The notes under the pieces were generated by a model that did not search any database, had not been told where the DNA came from, and worked only from the letters and a program-made list of their open reading frames with translations. The position numbers and the translations under genes are program-made. 38,197 nt of DNA from Verrucomicrobiales bacterium (GTDB lineage: Bacteria > Verrucomicrobiota > Verrucomicrobiia > Verrucomicrobiales > DEV007), in contig JARGOP010000030.1 of assembly GCA_029233965.1 (NCBI GenBank), positions 1 through 38,197 on the forward strand, read 5' to 3'. Positions 1 to 8,572 of this stretch are shown in pieces (the stretch's first letter is position 1; each line of letters begins with the position of its first letter).

Positions 1-2
1 GC

Positions 3-188
3 ACCCTCAACCCGGAAGCTTCCGGCCGCGTCCGGGCAGTGAGCGACGTCTCGGTCAGTTACCTCGTTTTCCCCGGCACCCGCGCCCCCGCAGCCGAACC
101 CGATCTCGTGGTCTGGCGGGAGGAAGTGCTCAAGCTGCTGGGGGAAATCGGTGGCGTCTCTTCCGAAGAGATCGTTCACACCTGGTGA
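3..188 (+). CDS. 3' end of an unidentified protein (partial)
   Basis: An open frame enters from the left edge and runs about 61 codons to a TGA at 186-188, ending in the residues EEIVHTW. It contains a Pro/Ala-rich stretch (FPGTRAPAAEPDL) followed by a probable helix (VVWREEVLKLLGEIGG). Strong third-position G/C bias in this frame supports coding. I do not recognise a family from this fragment. The next gene converges from the right, with a palindromic repeat lying between the two stop codons. Confidence 0.55.
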   Translation, partial: TLNPEASGRVRAVSDVSVSYLVFPGTRAPAAEPDLVVWREEVLKLLGEIGGVSSEEIVHTW

Positions 189-206
189 GACGATCGTGTC
201 AAGCGC

Positions 207-296
207 AGCGAAAGACGGCACTCTTCCGGGGAGAGCAGGGGGGGCGAAGGAGTCACCTCCTTCGCTACACGCTCCGGGCGCGAGTCTTTCGGCTAT
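207..296. repeat. Palindromic intergenic repeat, copy 1
   Basis: Between two convergent genes lie back-to-back imperfect palindromes: AGCGAAAGAC...CTCTTCCG, then GCGAAGGAGTCACCTCCTTC followed by GCTAC, then GCGAGTCTTTCGGCTA. The same words (GTAGCGAAGGAG, CTCCTTCG, CGAAAGAC, GTCTTTCG) recur at 9681-9743, also downstream of genes. The right edge overlaps the stop codon of the leftward gene ending at 293. It resembles a REP-type or MITE-like intergenic element that could fold in RNA at transcript ends; no transposase is nearby. Confidence 0.6.
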
Positions 297-2935
297 CCCT
301 TCAAAGTCGCCAGGTAGGCAATGAGATCCCGGAGTTCCTCCCGGCTCAAGCCATTCGTGAGCCCCTTCGGCATGAGAGAGCCAATGTCCTGGATTTTTGA
401 AATCTCGACTCGTGGAATCTCGCGAACGGCTCCCGTCGCCGTGTCACGCAGGTGAAACATTCCGTTCACTTCCTTGTCCCGGTATCCCGAAAACTGTTCG
501 CCTGACTTCGTCGAAACCGTGATCGCGAAGTAGCCCTCTTTGAGCTGCCGGTTCGGCCAGAGAACGGACTCAATGAGAAGATCCGGCGAAAGGCCGGCGC
601 CCACCGCATCGAGAGACGGGCCGATGACCCCGCCGACACCATCCAACTGATGACAGGCGGCACAAGTCAACTGCGCTCGCGAATAGATCTCTTTGCCGGC
701 GGCGACATTCCCTCCGGCCCGTACTTCCGCGACGAGATCTGAGACAAAATCAACCGAGTAGGCGCGGTCCCCGGAAGTGACCCCCATCGCATCCTGGAGA
801 ATCCCTAACAGGATCTCATCATTGAGTCCGGATTGACTCATCGCGGAAACGAGAAACCCGGCTTGTTCAGGGACCCAATCGATTTCCGACAAGACGGGCC
901 GCAGGGCTTCGATCCCTCCTTTTCGCTGAAAGAACGGCGAGAGCAAAAGCTTTGCCTCCTCCGCCGAATCGACCCCGGCGAGAGCCGATCCTGCAACTGC
1001 CGCGACCCGACCGGGAGCGAGCCCGAGCAGGGACTCGACCATGGCCGCTCTGACTTCGGGTGACTCCCCGTCAAAGCGAGCGAGGAGGAGAGGAACACAG
1101 GCAGCACCTTCGAGACTTGCCCGCGCTTGGATCGAGGCAATCCGGATCGGGGCTGAAGCCTCTTTCTCTTCGCTCAGCGAAATCACTTCAGCCTTGAGCG
1201 CTCGCAACTTCCAGTGACCGATCATCTTCAAGGCCTCGATCCGGACTTCGGGATCGCTGTTCTCAAGCAAGGGACGAACCTGAGAAGCCACCTTCGCGTC
1301 CGGTTTCTGCACCGCTCCCGAAATGGCCTTCAAGACCTCTGCGTTTCCGCCGAATTCACTGATAAGCATGGAGACATCCTCGCTCTCTCCGTTGCGGGCA
1401 AGAATGCCGGCGAACCTGACGCGAAGCTCTGGGGACAGGTCAGAACTGGACAGTTTCTGCCGGGCAAATTTCGCCGCCGCGGGCCCTCCTGCCGTCTCCA
1501 GCACGTAGGCAAGATATTCCGGCTCCATCGATCCGGCATCGCCCTGTTCATAAACGGCCAGCCAGGCCGGATAGAGCGCGTGAACGGTCTGCTCGAGAGC
1601 GTAGTCAAGGAAGCGATCACGGGGATGATCCAGCGCCTTTAAAGCGATGAGCATCGCCTCTACCGTACCCTGCGAAGCGGCGTCCAGGATCGCCTCAAGT
1701 CGGCCTTTCGGGTCCTCACTGTGGATGTCAGGCTTGATCAAATCATACTCACGTTTCGTGACATCCCGGGAAATCAGCTTTCGCCCCTTCGCGGTGAGCC
1801 GCCAGACCCGGCCGTGTTTTTCGTCACGGTCAGGATGACGCAGGGACGCCTGGTAATGGCCGATGATGGGATTGAACCAGTCGGCGACATAGATCGCCCC
1901 GTCGGGACCAATCCTCGTTTCCACGGGGCGGAAACTGGAATGCGTGGAAACCAGTAATTCGACCGGCACCACCTCCGCGTAGCCGGCCCCCTCCTTCACC
2001 AGAGGAAAGGCGGTGACGCGGTGCGCATAATACCCTGACACGAGCATGTGGTTCTGGATCCAGTCGGGCAAATGAGCCGACTCGACATACTCCGCCCCCA
2101 TCGATTTCCCGGGAGTCGATCCGATCGAAGCGATCGGCACGAGATTATTTGGATGGGTCGTCGGCACGAGTCCGGGAGTGACGTAAATCAGCTCGCGGTT
2201 GTTCGACTTGAGGAACATCGCCCCCGTTCGATCGAAAGCGATCCCGCAGGGATTCTGGCTCGCGAGGCTTGGAAAGCAGAATGGCTCCAGCTTCAGGGTA
2301 TCCGGTTGAAACCGCCAGAACCCGGCGGCATCGCCCCGCACCACTCCCCACGGGGTTTCGACGCGTGAGTAGCAATGAAGCCCCTGTGCGAAATAGAGAC
2401 AACGATCCGGCCCCCAGGTGAAGTTCGAAATATTCTGATGCGTGTCCCCGGTTCCAAATCCAGTCAAAAGGACCTTGCGGGTGTCGGCCCGGTCGTCTCC
2501 GTCGGTATCCTCCAGGAAAAGAAGATCAGGTCCTTCACCCACATAGACACCGCCCTGCCCGAGCGCAAATCCCATCGGCATTTCCAGCCCGTCAGCAAAA
2601 ACCGTGGAAGCGTCGGCGCGACCATCGCCATCGGTGTCTTCGAGGATAACGAGGGTGTCATTCGGTGTCTCACCCGGCTCCAATTGTGCGTAGGTCAGGG
2701 TGGTTAACACCCAGAGGCGGCCCTTTTCGTCCCAGTGCATCGCAATGGGATTGGCAATCCCCATCGTCTCGTCCGCGAAGAGGTTCACCTCGAAATCAGG
2801 GTGCACTTCGAAAGACGCCAGCTCTGCCTCGACCGAATTATCTGCCGCCATGGTCCCCACAGAAATTGCTACAACTTCCCGGGGCGAAACCCCTGCGAAG
2901 ATGACCCCTAACAAAATCAAAATTCGCTTATTCAT
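293..2935 (-). CDS. Secreted PVC-type beta-propeller dehydrogenase-like protein with HEAT repeats and C-terminal cytochrome c
   Basis: Protein of 880 residues. It starts with a hydrophobic signal segment (MNKRILILLGVIFAGV), followed by a propeller-like domain (about 38-390) of the 'putative membrane-bound dehydrogenase' family typical of Planctomycetes and Verrucomicrobia. Calcium-type loops (DTDGDGRAD, DTDGDDRAD) are visible. An Ala/Leu/Glu-rich helical region (about 410-700) looks like HEAT repeats. The C terminus carries one heme site, CAACH at 758-762, in a PVC-specific heme-binding domain ending LRDLIAYLATLKG. Probable role: periplasmic oxidation of an unknown substrate, passing electrons to the cytochrome. 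Its ATG overlaps the 3' end of the upstream SGNH-like gene by 8 bases (ATGAATAA), so the two are almost certainly co-translated. The substrate cannot be deduced. Confidence 0.88.
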   Translation of the reverse strand: MNKRILILLGVIFAGVSPREVVAISVGTMAADNSVEAELASFEVHPDFEVNLFADETMGIANPIAMHWDEKGRLWVLTTLTYAQLEPGETPNDTLVILEDTDGDGRADASTVFADGLEMPMGFALGQGGVYVGEGPDLLFLEDTDGDDRADTRKVLLTGFGTGDTHQNISNFTWGPDRCLYFAQGLHCYSRVETPWGVVRGDAAGFWRFQPDTLKLEPFCFPSLASQNPCGIAFDRTGAMFLKSNNRELIYVTPGLVPTTHPNNLVPIASIGSTPGKSMGAEYVESAHLPDWIQNHMLVSGYYAHRVTAFPLVKEGAGYAEVVPVELLVSTHSSFRPVETRIGPDGAIYVADWFNPIIGHYQASLRHPDRDEKHGRVWRLTAKGRKLISRDVTKREYDLIKPDIHSEDPKGRLEAILDAASQGTVEAMLIALKALDHPRDRFLDYALEQTVHALYPAWLAVYEQGDAGSMEPEYLAYVLETAGGPAAAKFARQKLSSSDLSPELRVRFAGILARNGESEDVSMLISEFGGNAEVLKAISGAVQKPDAKVASQVRPLLENSDPEVRIEALKMIGHWKLRALKAEVISLSEEKEASAPIRIASIQARASLEGAACVPLLLARFDGESPEVRAAMVESLLGLAPGRVAAVAGSALAGVDSAEEAKLLLSPFFQRKGGIEALRPVLSEIDWVPEQAGFLVSAMSQSGLNDEILLGILQDAMGVTSGDRAYSVDFVSDLVAEVRAGGNVAAGKEIYSRAQLTCAACHQLDGVGGVIGPSLDAVGAGLSPDLLIESVLWPNRQLKEGYFAITVSTKSGEQFSGYRDKEVNGMFHLRDTATGAVREIPRVEISKIQDIGSLMPKGLTNGLSREELRDLIAYLATLKG

Positions 2936-3848
2936 TCTCCCCTCCCCCGGCCAGATTCCAGATCATCTCTTCCTGCTCGGCAATCAGGGCCGGCAATTTA
3001 TCAATTTCCTCCACGAACCATCGCCGGTTCGCATCCCGATGGTCCCGCGAGCTGGGGACATGCTGGCGATCGCCAAAGAGAAAGGCCCAGTTTGTGGGAC
3101 GATAGTACTGATCCCAAAGATGATTCTTCCGCAGGATTGCGGCCCGCAGACTCTCCACATCCGCGGAAGCAATTCGAGTGGGGACCAACTCAGTGAAGGA
3201 ATCAACGACGGCGAATTGATTCTCCACCGCGATCTCCCTGATTTTTTCCCGGTAGAGACTCAGGATGTTGTTTCTTTCCTCCGCCAGTGCGCCTGCCGGA
3301 CCCTCGTTCGAGTAGAGCGACGGCTGCACGAGAACGATCCGCCGACTCACCTTCGCGAGGCCCTGAAGAAGCGCCTCGTAGGACGAGACGAAACCATCGA
3401 GCGCGTCCAGCCCGTCGAGCGATTCCACCTTTCCAAACTGCAAAAGAAAAGTTCCCGGAGCGACCTTTTCCCGGCTGTCGGCGATGCTCCCTTTCTGAGT
3501 GTCGCCCTCGGCGGTGTAGAAATACATGGGCCGCTGCTGCCGGTACACGGTATCCGCCGGCCAACCGAGGTTTCTCACTTTCAACTGCCGGTCGGGGTAG
3601 GCGCGGTGCAGAATCAGCTCGAAGGACCCGCTGTCCTGCATTTGAAACACCTCAGCGCCTCCCATCAGGGAAATCGTTTCCCCTTTCCCCGGATCAAACG
3701 AACCCTGTTGGATCGGAGACCCAAGAGGGTTGGGTCGTGGCTCAAAGTGGCGAACAAGCGCCTGTGAGTCGTCCTGATTCGCAGGGTCGAAGGCGCGGAG
3801 CTGCCCCGAAGCAAGGACTATCAAGGCCACAGTAACTGGAAATCGCAT
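2928..3848 (-). CDS. Secreted SGNH/GDSL-like protein, probably non-catalytic
   Basis: I chose the ATG at 3848 because it gives a clean signal peptide (MRFPVTVALIVLASGQLRAF) and a 306-residue product; an upstream in-frame start would add an unlikely 23-residue leader. The body resembles the SGNH-like module of PVC fusion proteins: where the catalytic GDSL block should be there is LMGGAEVFQMQDSG (about 61-74), followed by LILHRAYPDRQLKVRNLGWP. The later block reads FGKVES and a DxxH end motif is not evident, so hydrolase activity is doubtful. The gene overlaps the propeller/cytochrome gene by 8 bases. Homologous segments occur fused to a propeller and cytochrome in the 9750-13238 protein, suggesting that the two products interact. 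Confidence 0.75.
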   Translation of the reverse strand: MRFPVTVALIVLASGQLRAFDPANQDDSQALVRHFEPRPNPLGSPIQQGSFDPGKGETISLMGGAEVFQMQDSGSFELILHRAYPDRQLKVRNLGWPADTVYRQQRPMYFYTAEGDTQKGSIADSREKVAPGTFLLQFGKVESLDGLDALDGFVSSYEALLQGLAKVSRRIVLVQPSLYSNEGPAGALAEERNNILSLYREKIREIAVENQFAVVDSFTELVPTRIASADVESLRAAILRKNHLWDQYYRPTNWAFLFGDRQHVPSSRDHRDANRRWFVEEIDKLPALIAEQEEMIWNLAGGGENE

Positions 3849-3913
3849 TCCGGCACAGTCGGTAAATCGCCTGTAGCCGACAAGGACGGATAAACGTGCT
3901 TTGGGACCGGGAT

Positions 3914-4615
3914 TCACTCCTCGACGGGATCAAAAACGATCCCCTCGTAGATCTCCTCCAGACTCAGCCTCGCTTCCGGCTCCACGAAGTCGATGCAGTC
4001 TCCTTTTTTGGTGAGCTTGAGAACTTCCCAATGATCCCCGGCCCGGCGCAGCCATTCCACCCGCATCTGATCCTGACTCACGATGAGATAGTGATTCAGC
4101 GATTCGAGGGTCTGGTAGGCGAGTAATTTTTCACGACGGTCCGTGCTCTCGGTTCCCGGTGAGGTCACTTCGAAAATGATCGATGGTTTTTCCAAATATT
4201 GCTCATGCGAGTCCGACGGGTCGCACCCGATGACGACATCGGGGTAATAGAAAAAGTCACTCACCTCGGTTCTGATGTGAACTTTGACCCCTTCGATGTA
4301 GGTTTTGCAGGGGCCGCCCGATAACTGTGGAATGATTTTCCGGTAAACATTGCCCGCAATCTCATTGTGACGACGCCAAGCTCCGCTCATGGCGTGGATG
4401 GTACCACCAAGGTATTCGTGTTTGACCTCGCTCAGCTCCTCAAGCTCAAGATAGTCGGCAACAGAATAAAGCGTGAATTGTTCCGCCTCCAGGATCGAAA
4501 AATAGTTTCCTGAAGATACCCGAAAACCGCCTCCGACCCAATCATTTTTCCCCTTCCCAACCGCCCTTTTCCCGCTAAGACTCTGGCATGTCCCAGGATC
4601 GAGATCCCTCCACAC
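3914..4615 (-). CDS. Uma2 family restriction-endonuclease-fold protein (DUF820)
   Basis: The core reads FTLYSVADYLELEEL, KHEYLGGTIHAMSG, YYPDVVIGCDP, PSIIFEVTSPGTES and REKLLAYQTL. This matches the Uma2/DUF820 family, a PD-(D/E)xK nuclease fold common in cyanobacteria and PVC bacteria; acidic residues of PDVV and the E of FEVTSP fit its active-site pattern. Biological role unknown. The only standard in-frame start is the ATG at 4615, which puts about 40 atypical residues before the domain and overlaps the divergent ilvD-like gene by 28 bases. A non-standard CTG at 4490-4492 would give a more typical product of about 192 residues, so the 5' end is uncertain. Confidence 0.8.
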   Translation of the reverse strand: MWRDLDPGTCQSLSGKRAVGKGKNDWVGGGFRVSSGNYFSILEAEQFTLYSVADYLELEELSEVKHEYLGGTIHAMSGAWRRHNEIAGNVYRKIIPQLSGGPCKTYIEGVKVHIRTEVSDFFYYPDVVIGCDPSDSHEQYLEKPSIIFEVTSPGTESTDRREKLLAYQTLESLNHYLIVSQDQMRVEWLRRAGDHWEVLKLTKKGDCIDFVEPEARLSLEEIYEGIVFDPVEE

Positions 4616-6315
4616 TTAGAAGCGCCCGCTGGTGGGCACCGGATGACCAACGCAGCTTCGGGCACCGCTCCCGCCTTAAGCAGATGGGCTTCGCCACCGA
4701 TGACTTCAAAGGCAAGCCGACGATCGCGATCCTGAATACCTGGTCAGATGTAAACAACTGCCACACCCACTTCCGCGACCGCGCCGAAGAGGTCAAACGC
4801 GGCGTCTGGCAGGCGGGAGGATTCCCGCTCGAAATCCCGGTGATGTCCCTCTCGGAAAGCTTCATGAAGCCGACGAGCATGTACTATCGCAATCTCCTCG
4901 CGCTCGAGGTCGAGGAAACGCTGCGATGCTACCCGGTCGATGGCGCAGTCCTCATGGGTGGCTGCGACAAGACCGTCCCCGCCCTCATCATGGGGGCGAC
5001 TTCGGCCAACATCCCGAGCATTTTTCTCCCCGCCGGGCCCATGCTGAAAGGATGCTGGAAAGGCGAAACGCTCGGTTCCGGCACCGACATGTGGCGTTAC
5101 TGGGCGGAAAAACAGGCCGGAAATCTCTGTGACGATTCCTGGAACGAACTCGAAGACGGCATCGCCCGCTCCCCCGGTCATTGCATGACGATGGGGACTG
5201 CCTCGACCATGACCGCGATCGCCGAAGTCCTCGGGCTCTGCCTCCCCGGCTCCACTTCGATTCCCGCAGTTCACTCCACTCATGCCCGCATGGCTTCGGC
5301 GTGCGGTCGCCGTATCGTCGATCTGGCATGGGACAGGGCGACACCGAAAGCCTTTCTCACCGAAGCCGCTTTCCGAAATGCGGTCGTGACAGACATGGCG
5401 CTGGGAGGATCGACGAACGCGATTATTCACCTTATCGCAATGGCAGGACGGGCCGGGGTGAAGCTGACCCTCGATCAGTTCGACGAAATCTCCCGGGAAC
5501 TCAAGGTCATCGCCAACATCCGCCCCTGCGGTGACTACGTCATGGAAGACTTCTACGACGCCGGGGGAATCCTTGCACTGCTCAGCCAAATTAAAGGCCT
5601 CCTTGATCTCACCTGCCCCACCGTATCGGGAAAAACGCTCGGTGAAAATCTGGAGGGCGCTGAGGTATGTAACGACGACGTGATTCGTCCTCTCGACCGA
5701 CCGGTAGGGAAAGCGGGTGGCACCTTCGTTCTTCGTGGAAACCTCGCCCCCGACGGCGCTGTCATCAAACCCACCGCTGCCGAGCCACATCTCCTGAACC
5801 ACCGCGGACCCGCCGCTGTCTTCTCAGACTATGCGGACTTGAAAGCGCGTATCAATGACGAGGCAGCCGGATTGACCGCGGATCATGTCATCGTCCTTCA
5901 AAATGCCGGCCCGATCGGGGCACCGGGGATTCCGGAGTGGGGAATGCTGCCCATCCCTGACTACCTTTTGAAGCAGGGCGTCCGCGACATGCTTCGCATC
6001 TCGGACGCCCGCATGAGCGGGACCAGCTACGGAGCCTGCGTCCTCCACGTCGCGCCTGAGTCCGCCATCGGCGGACCTCTCGCTTTCGTTCAGGATGGAG
6101 ACATCATCGAAGTCAGTGTCGACGAGAGAACGATCCATCTCGATATCTCCGACGAAGAGCTGGCGGCCCGGCGGGAAGAGTGGAAACCTCTGCCGCCGCG
6201 ACACAAGCGGGGATACGGTCGCCTCTACGCCGACGAAATCACCCAGGCCCACGAAGGATGTGACTTCCGCTTCCTCCACGCCGGGGAAGATACCGCTGAA
6301 CCTGATATTTTTTAG
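4588..6315 (+). CDS. IlvD/Edd family dehydratase, probably sugar-acid (arabinonate-type)
   Basis: Protein of 575 residues and full length for the family. It contains NTWSDVNNCH (Cys58), GGCDKT (Cys126, Lys128) and PGHCMTMGTAST (Cys199), the three cysteines expected to hold the [2Fe-2S] cluster, plus RISDARMSGTSYG near 470-482 with the catalytic serine region. The N-terminal RSARWWAPDDQRSFGHRSR and the spacing resemble pentonate and other sugar-acid dehydratases more than the branched-chain enzyme, so I prefer removal of water from an aldonic acid to 2-keto-3-deoxy acid. No other ilv genes are nearby, and the neighbourhood contains uxaC and an SDR dehydrogenase. The start ATG lies head-to-head with the Uma2 gene. 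Dihydroxy-acid dehydratase activity cannot be excluded. Confidence 0.85.
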   Translation: MSQDRDPSTLRSARWWAPDDQRSFGHRSRLKQMGFATDDFKGKPTIAILNTWSDVNNCHTHFRDRAEEVKRGVWQAGGFPLEIPVMSLSESFMKPTSMYYRNLLALEVEETLRCYPVDGAVLMGGCDKTVPALIMGATSANIPSIFLPAGPMLKGCWKGETLGSGTDMWRYWAEKQAGNLCDDSWNELEDGIARSPGHCMTMGTASTMTAIAEVLGLCLPGSTSIPAVHSTHARMASACGRRIVDLAWDRATPKAFLTEAAFRNAVVTDMALGGSTNAIIHLIAMAGRAGVKLTLDQFDEISRELKVIANIRPCGDYVMEDFYDAGGILALLSQIKGLLDLTCPTVSGKTLGENLEGAEVCNDDVIRPLDRPVGKAGGTFVLRGNLAPDGAVIKPTAAEPHLLNHRGPAAVFSDYADLKARINDEAAGLTADHVIVLQNAGPIGAPGIPEWGMLPIPDYLLKQGVRDMLRISDARMSGTSYGACVLHVAPESAIGGPLAFVQDGDIIEVSVDERTIHLDISDEELAARREEWKPLPPRHKRGYGRLYADEITQAHEGCDFRFLHAGEDTAEPDIF

Positions 6316-6374
6316 CCTCTGGAATCCACGAAAACTCTCGATCCTTTGACCGAATCCCGTTACAATTCGAGGAA

Positions 6375-7334
6375 ATGAAGGAGCAGGAAAAGCCAGCCTC
6401 CCCGCCAAAGCAGTCGACACTTTACATCGCCTGTTCGGTCGGCCTCGCGGCCATCATTCTCGGTTTCACGCTTTTCCTTCTCATTCGTGGATTCCAATGG
6501 AGAGGTGCCCTCGCCGACTTAAGAGCCGAGCCGGGAATCGAGATCCTCAGCGTTGAGCGTTTCGGTTTTTTCAAAAAACGACTCCGGGGATTGCGCGACC
6601 CGTTGGCTCCGACCGCAGAGAGCTACCTCTTGAAACATCATATTGGGAGGCACTCAGCCGATGTCATCCTGACTGAATACCATTCGCTGAACACACCCTA
6701 CGCCCTTCAGCGAGATTCCGCCCGCGACAATGAAGCGAAAGCAATTCGTGACGATCTCATCCGGACCGTCGGCACCTTCGCGGAAGAACTGAAAGAAAAA
6801 CGGGAGGAGGATCTGGAAAAGATCACTCAAATGCTTTTTGAAGCCCGCTTTCCGGAGGCGATGAAGACGGTCGATATCAAATGGGAGGACGGAGCCTGGC
6901 TCGTGGACGGCGAACTCTACGCCCCGGAACGGGAGGCGTTTCTCGCCGAGTCACCACAATACATCATTGAAGGCAGGGTCGATTTTTCCCGATTGGTTGA
7001 TCTCACCGAAACCCGGACGAGAACGCTTCGAAACGATATCGAGAGCACCAACCTCCTTGAGAAAGACCTCGATGGAAATCTGGTCCATCTCGACCGCATT
7101 CGCCGACTCATTCTCGATTTCGATGAGGTCTGCGAACGATCAGATCTTCCCCTTCCCTCCCTGCAACTTGCCCTGCCCGAAACGGACGCTCCCGAAGGGG
7201 AAAAAATTCGCTCACAGCTCTCCGTCGGGAACGGCGTCAGCAACGAACGATTTCTCCCGGACACGGCGATCCCCGGGCAATCCGGAGAGGATGCCGTCGC
7301 CAGATTGATGCTCGTTCAACTTCAGGCCCCGTGA
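6375..7334 (+). CDS. Membrane-anchored protein of unknown function
   Basis: Protein of 319 residues with a short charged N terminus, one strong membrane helix (about 18-38, ACSVGLAAIILGFTLFLLI) and a large extracytoplasmic or cytoplasmic remainder. The segment LRAEPGIEILSVERFGFFKKRLRGLRDPLA resembles the BON-like region that precedes OmpA domains in some envelope proteins, but there is no OmpA peptidoglycan-binding motif. Two further segments (about 175-215 and 220-265) look mixed alpha/beta and helical. GAGGAA sits just before the ATG. Its TGA overlaps the alternative GTG of the DUF2752 gene, so the downstream gene is probably coupled. Function unknown. Confidence 0.7.
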   Translation: MKEQEKPASPPKQSTLYIACSVGLAAIILGFTLFLLIRGFQWRGALADLRAEPGIEILSVERFGFFKKRLRGLRDPLAPTAESYLLKHHIGRHSADVILTEYHSLNTPYALQRDSARDNEAKAIRDDLIRTVGTFAEELKEKREEDLEKITQMLFEARFPEAMKTVDIKWEDGAWLVDGELYAPEREAFLAESPQYIIEGRVDFSRLVDLTETRTRTLRNDIESTNLLEKDLDGNLVHLDRIRRLILDFDEVCERSDLPLPSLQLALPETDAPEGEKIRSQLSVGNGVSNERFLPDTAIPGQSGEDAVARLMLVQLQAP

Positions 7335-7342
7335 CCGTAGCG

Positions 7343-7744
7343 ATGTCGAAGCGTCATCCGGAAGTGCTCATCGCGCCCGCAGTCACTCTCATCGCCGTCG
7401 CCCTCATGCTGGTTGTCGCTCACTTTTACGAACGGCTTCCGGCCCGTTTTCCTGAATGCGGATTCTACAATCGCACCGGGATCCCCTGCCTTGCCTGCGG
7501 TGGCACGCGATCGATGCAGGCACTCGCTCATGGCAAAGTAATTTCAGCGCTTCAGTTTCATCCAGCCTTCACGCTCGGTGTCCTCGCGACGCCATTGTGG
7601 CTCGCCTTCGGAATAAGGCGCTTTCGGCGACGCTTTCCCATGCTCCCGTCCGCAGAGCAGAACCGTCGAGTAAAGGTAGGCATCTTCGTCTTTTCCGGCA
7701 TTCTTGTAGCAAACTGGATCTACCTCGTTTTTACCCTCCCATGA
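7343..7744 (+). CDS. DUF2752 family membrane protein
   Basis: Small integral membrane protein of about 133 residues. It has the family signature ECGFYNRTGIPCLACGGTRS: conserved cysteines followed by G-G-T-R. Three hydrophobic helices are visible: near the N terminus (LIAPAVTLIAVALMLVVAHF), in the middle (FHPAFTLGVLATPLWLAFGI) and at the C terminus (VGIFVFSGILVANWIYLVF). An alternative GTG start at 7331 overlaps the preceding stop (GTGA). The last codons overlap the SDR gene by four bases (ATGA). The biochemical role of DUF2752 is unknown. Confidence 0.8.
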   Translation: MSKRHPEVLIAPAVTLIAVALMLVVAHFYERLPARFPECGFYNRTGIPCLACGGTRSMQALAHGKVISALQFHPAFTLGVLATPLWLAFGIRRFRRRFPMLPSAEQNRRVKVGIFVFSGILVANWIYLVFTLP

Positions 7745-8520
7745 ATATCATTCTCAACGGCCATCAGGTTGTCGTTATCGGCGGCGCCAAAGGAATCGGA
7801 GCGGCCATTGTCCGGTCCTTTCTCAAAGCCGACGCCTCCGTCACGGCACTCGATCGGGACGAGGATGCACTGGCTTTACTTCAGGAGGAGTTTCCGACCC
7901 GCCTCGAGACCGCAGTTGTTGATATCGCGGATGAGGAGGCCCTTCGGGAATTCGCCGAAAATCAGCCCGTCGATCATCTGGTCTGCGCCGCTGCGATCGG
8001 ATCGGGAAAAGCCGGCTTCCCTTTCTGGAACATGGAGCCCTCGGACTGGAAACGTGTCATCGAAGTGACCTTGATGGGGACCGTGAATTCCCTGCATGCT
8101 TTCGTCCCCAGACTCCTTGAAGGTGACACCCGGAGAAAGTCGGTTCTTCTTCTCTCATCGGTCGCCGGTCAGATCGGATCGCAAACGGATCCGCCCTACA
8201 GTGCCTGCAAGGCGGCCGTAATCAACTTTGCCCAGTGCGCCGCGAAGGATCTCGCGACATACGGGATTCGCGTGAACGCGCTTTCCCCGGGGATGGTGAA
8301 GACGGAATTGAATGAATCCGTCTTCCGGGCAAACCGGACAGATGAGGCCCTCACCTACGAGGAGTGGGCCGACGAAAAAATCCAGCGAACCTCACCACTG
8401 GGGCGCTGGCAGGAACCCGAAGAGTTCGGGGCCACCGCCGTTTTTCTCGCCAGCAGGCATGGCCGGAACATCACCGGGCAGACAATCAACGTCGATGGCG
8501 GTCAGGTCATGCATTCCTGA
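7741..8520 (+). CDS. Short-chain dehydrogenase/reductase (SDR)
   Basis: Protein of 259 residues starting at the ATG that overlaps the DUF2752 stop by 4 bases. Classical SDR features: cofactor loop GGAKGIGAA (14-22), acidic residues DRD after the second strand (about 38-40), which suggest NAD preference, catalytic Ser140 (LLSSVAG) and YSACK (Tyr153, Lys157). It ends INVDGGQ, typical of family members that oxidise or reduce a sugar, sugar acid or 3-oxoacyl substrate. The specific substrate is not evident; the dehydratase upstream makes a sugar-acid pathway plausible but this is inference. Confidence 0.85.
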   Translation: MNIILNGHQVVVIGGAKGIGAAIVRSFLKADASVTALDRDEDALALLQEEFPTRLETAVVDIADEEALREFAENQPVDHLVCAAAIGSGKAGFPFWNMEPSDWKRVIEVTLMGTVNSLHAFVPRLLEGDTRRKSVLLLSSVAGQIGSQTDPPYSACKAAVINFAQCAAKDLATYGIRVNALSPGMVKTELNESVFRANRTDEALTYEEWADEKIQRTSPLGRWQEPEEFGATAVFLASRHGRNITGQTINVDGGQVMHS

Positions 8521-8572
8521 TGTATTGACGACGCGGAGCATCAGACTAGGATAACGCTACCGATCTTCGTTC

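Noticed and set aside
2700-3767. Long plus-strand frame of 355 residues
   Set aside because: It is antisense to the SGNH-like gene and the start of the propeller gene, whose motifs and signal peptides are clear.
3914-4615. Uma2 gene as part of a restriction or defence island
   Set aside because: No methyltransferase, helicase or other defence gene is nearby; Uma2 genes are scattered singly in many genomes.
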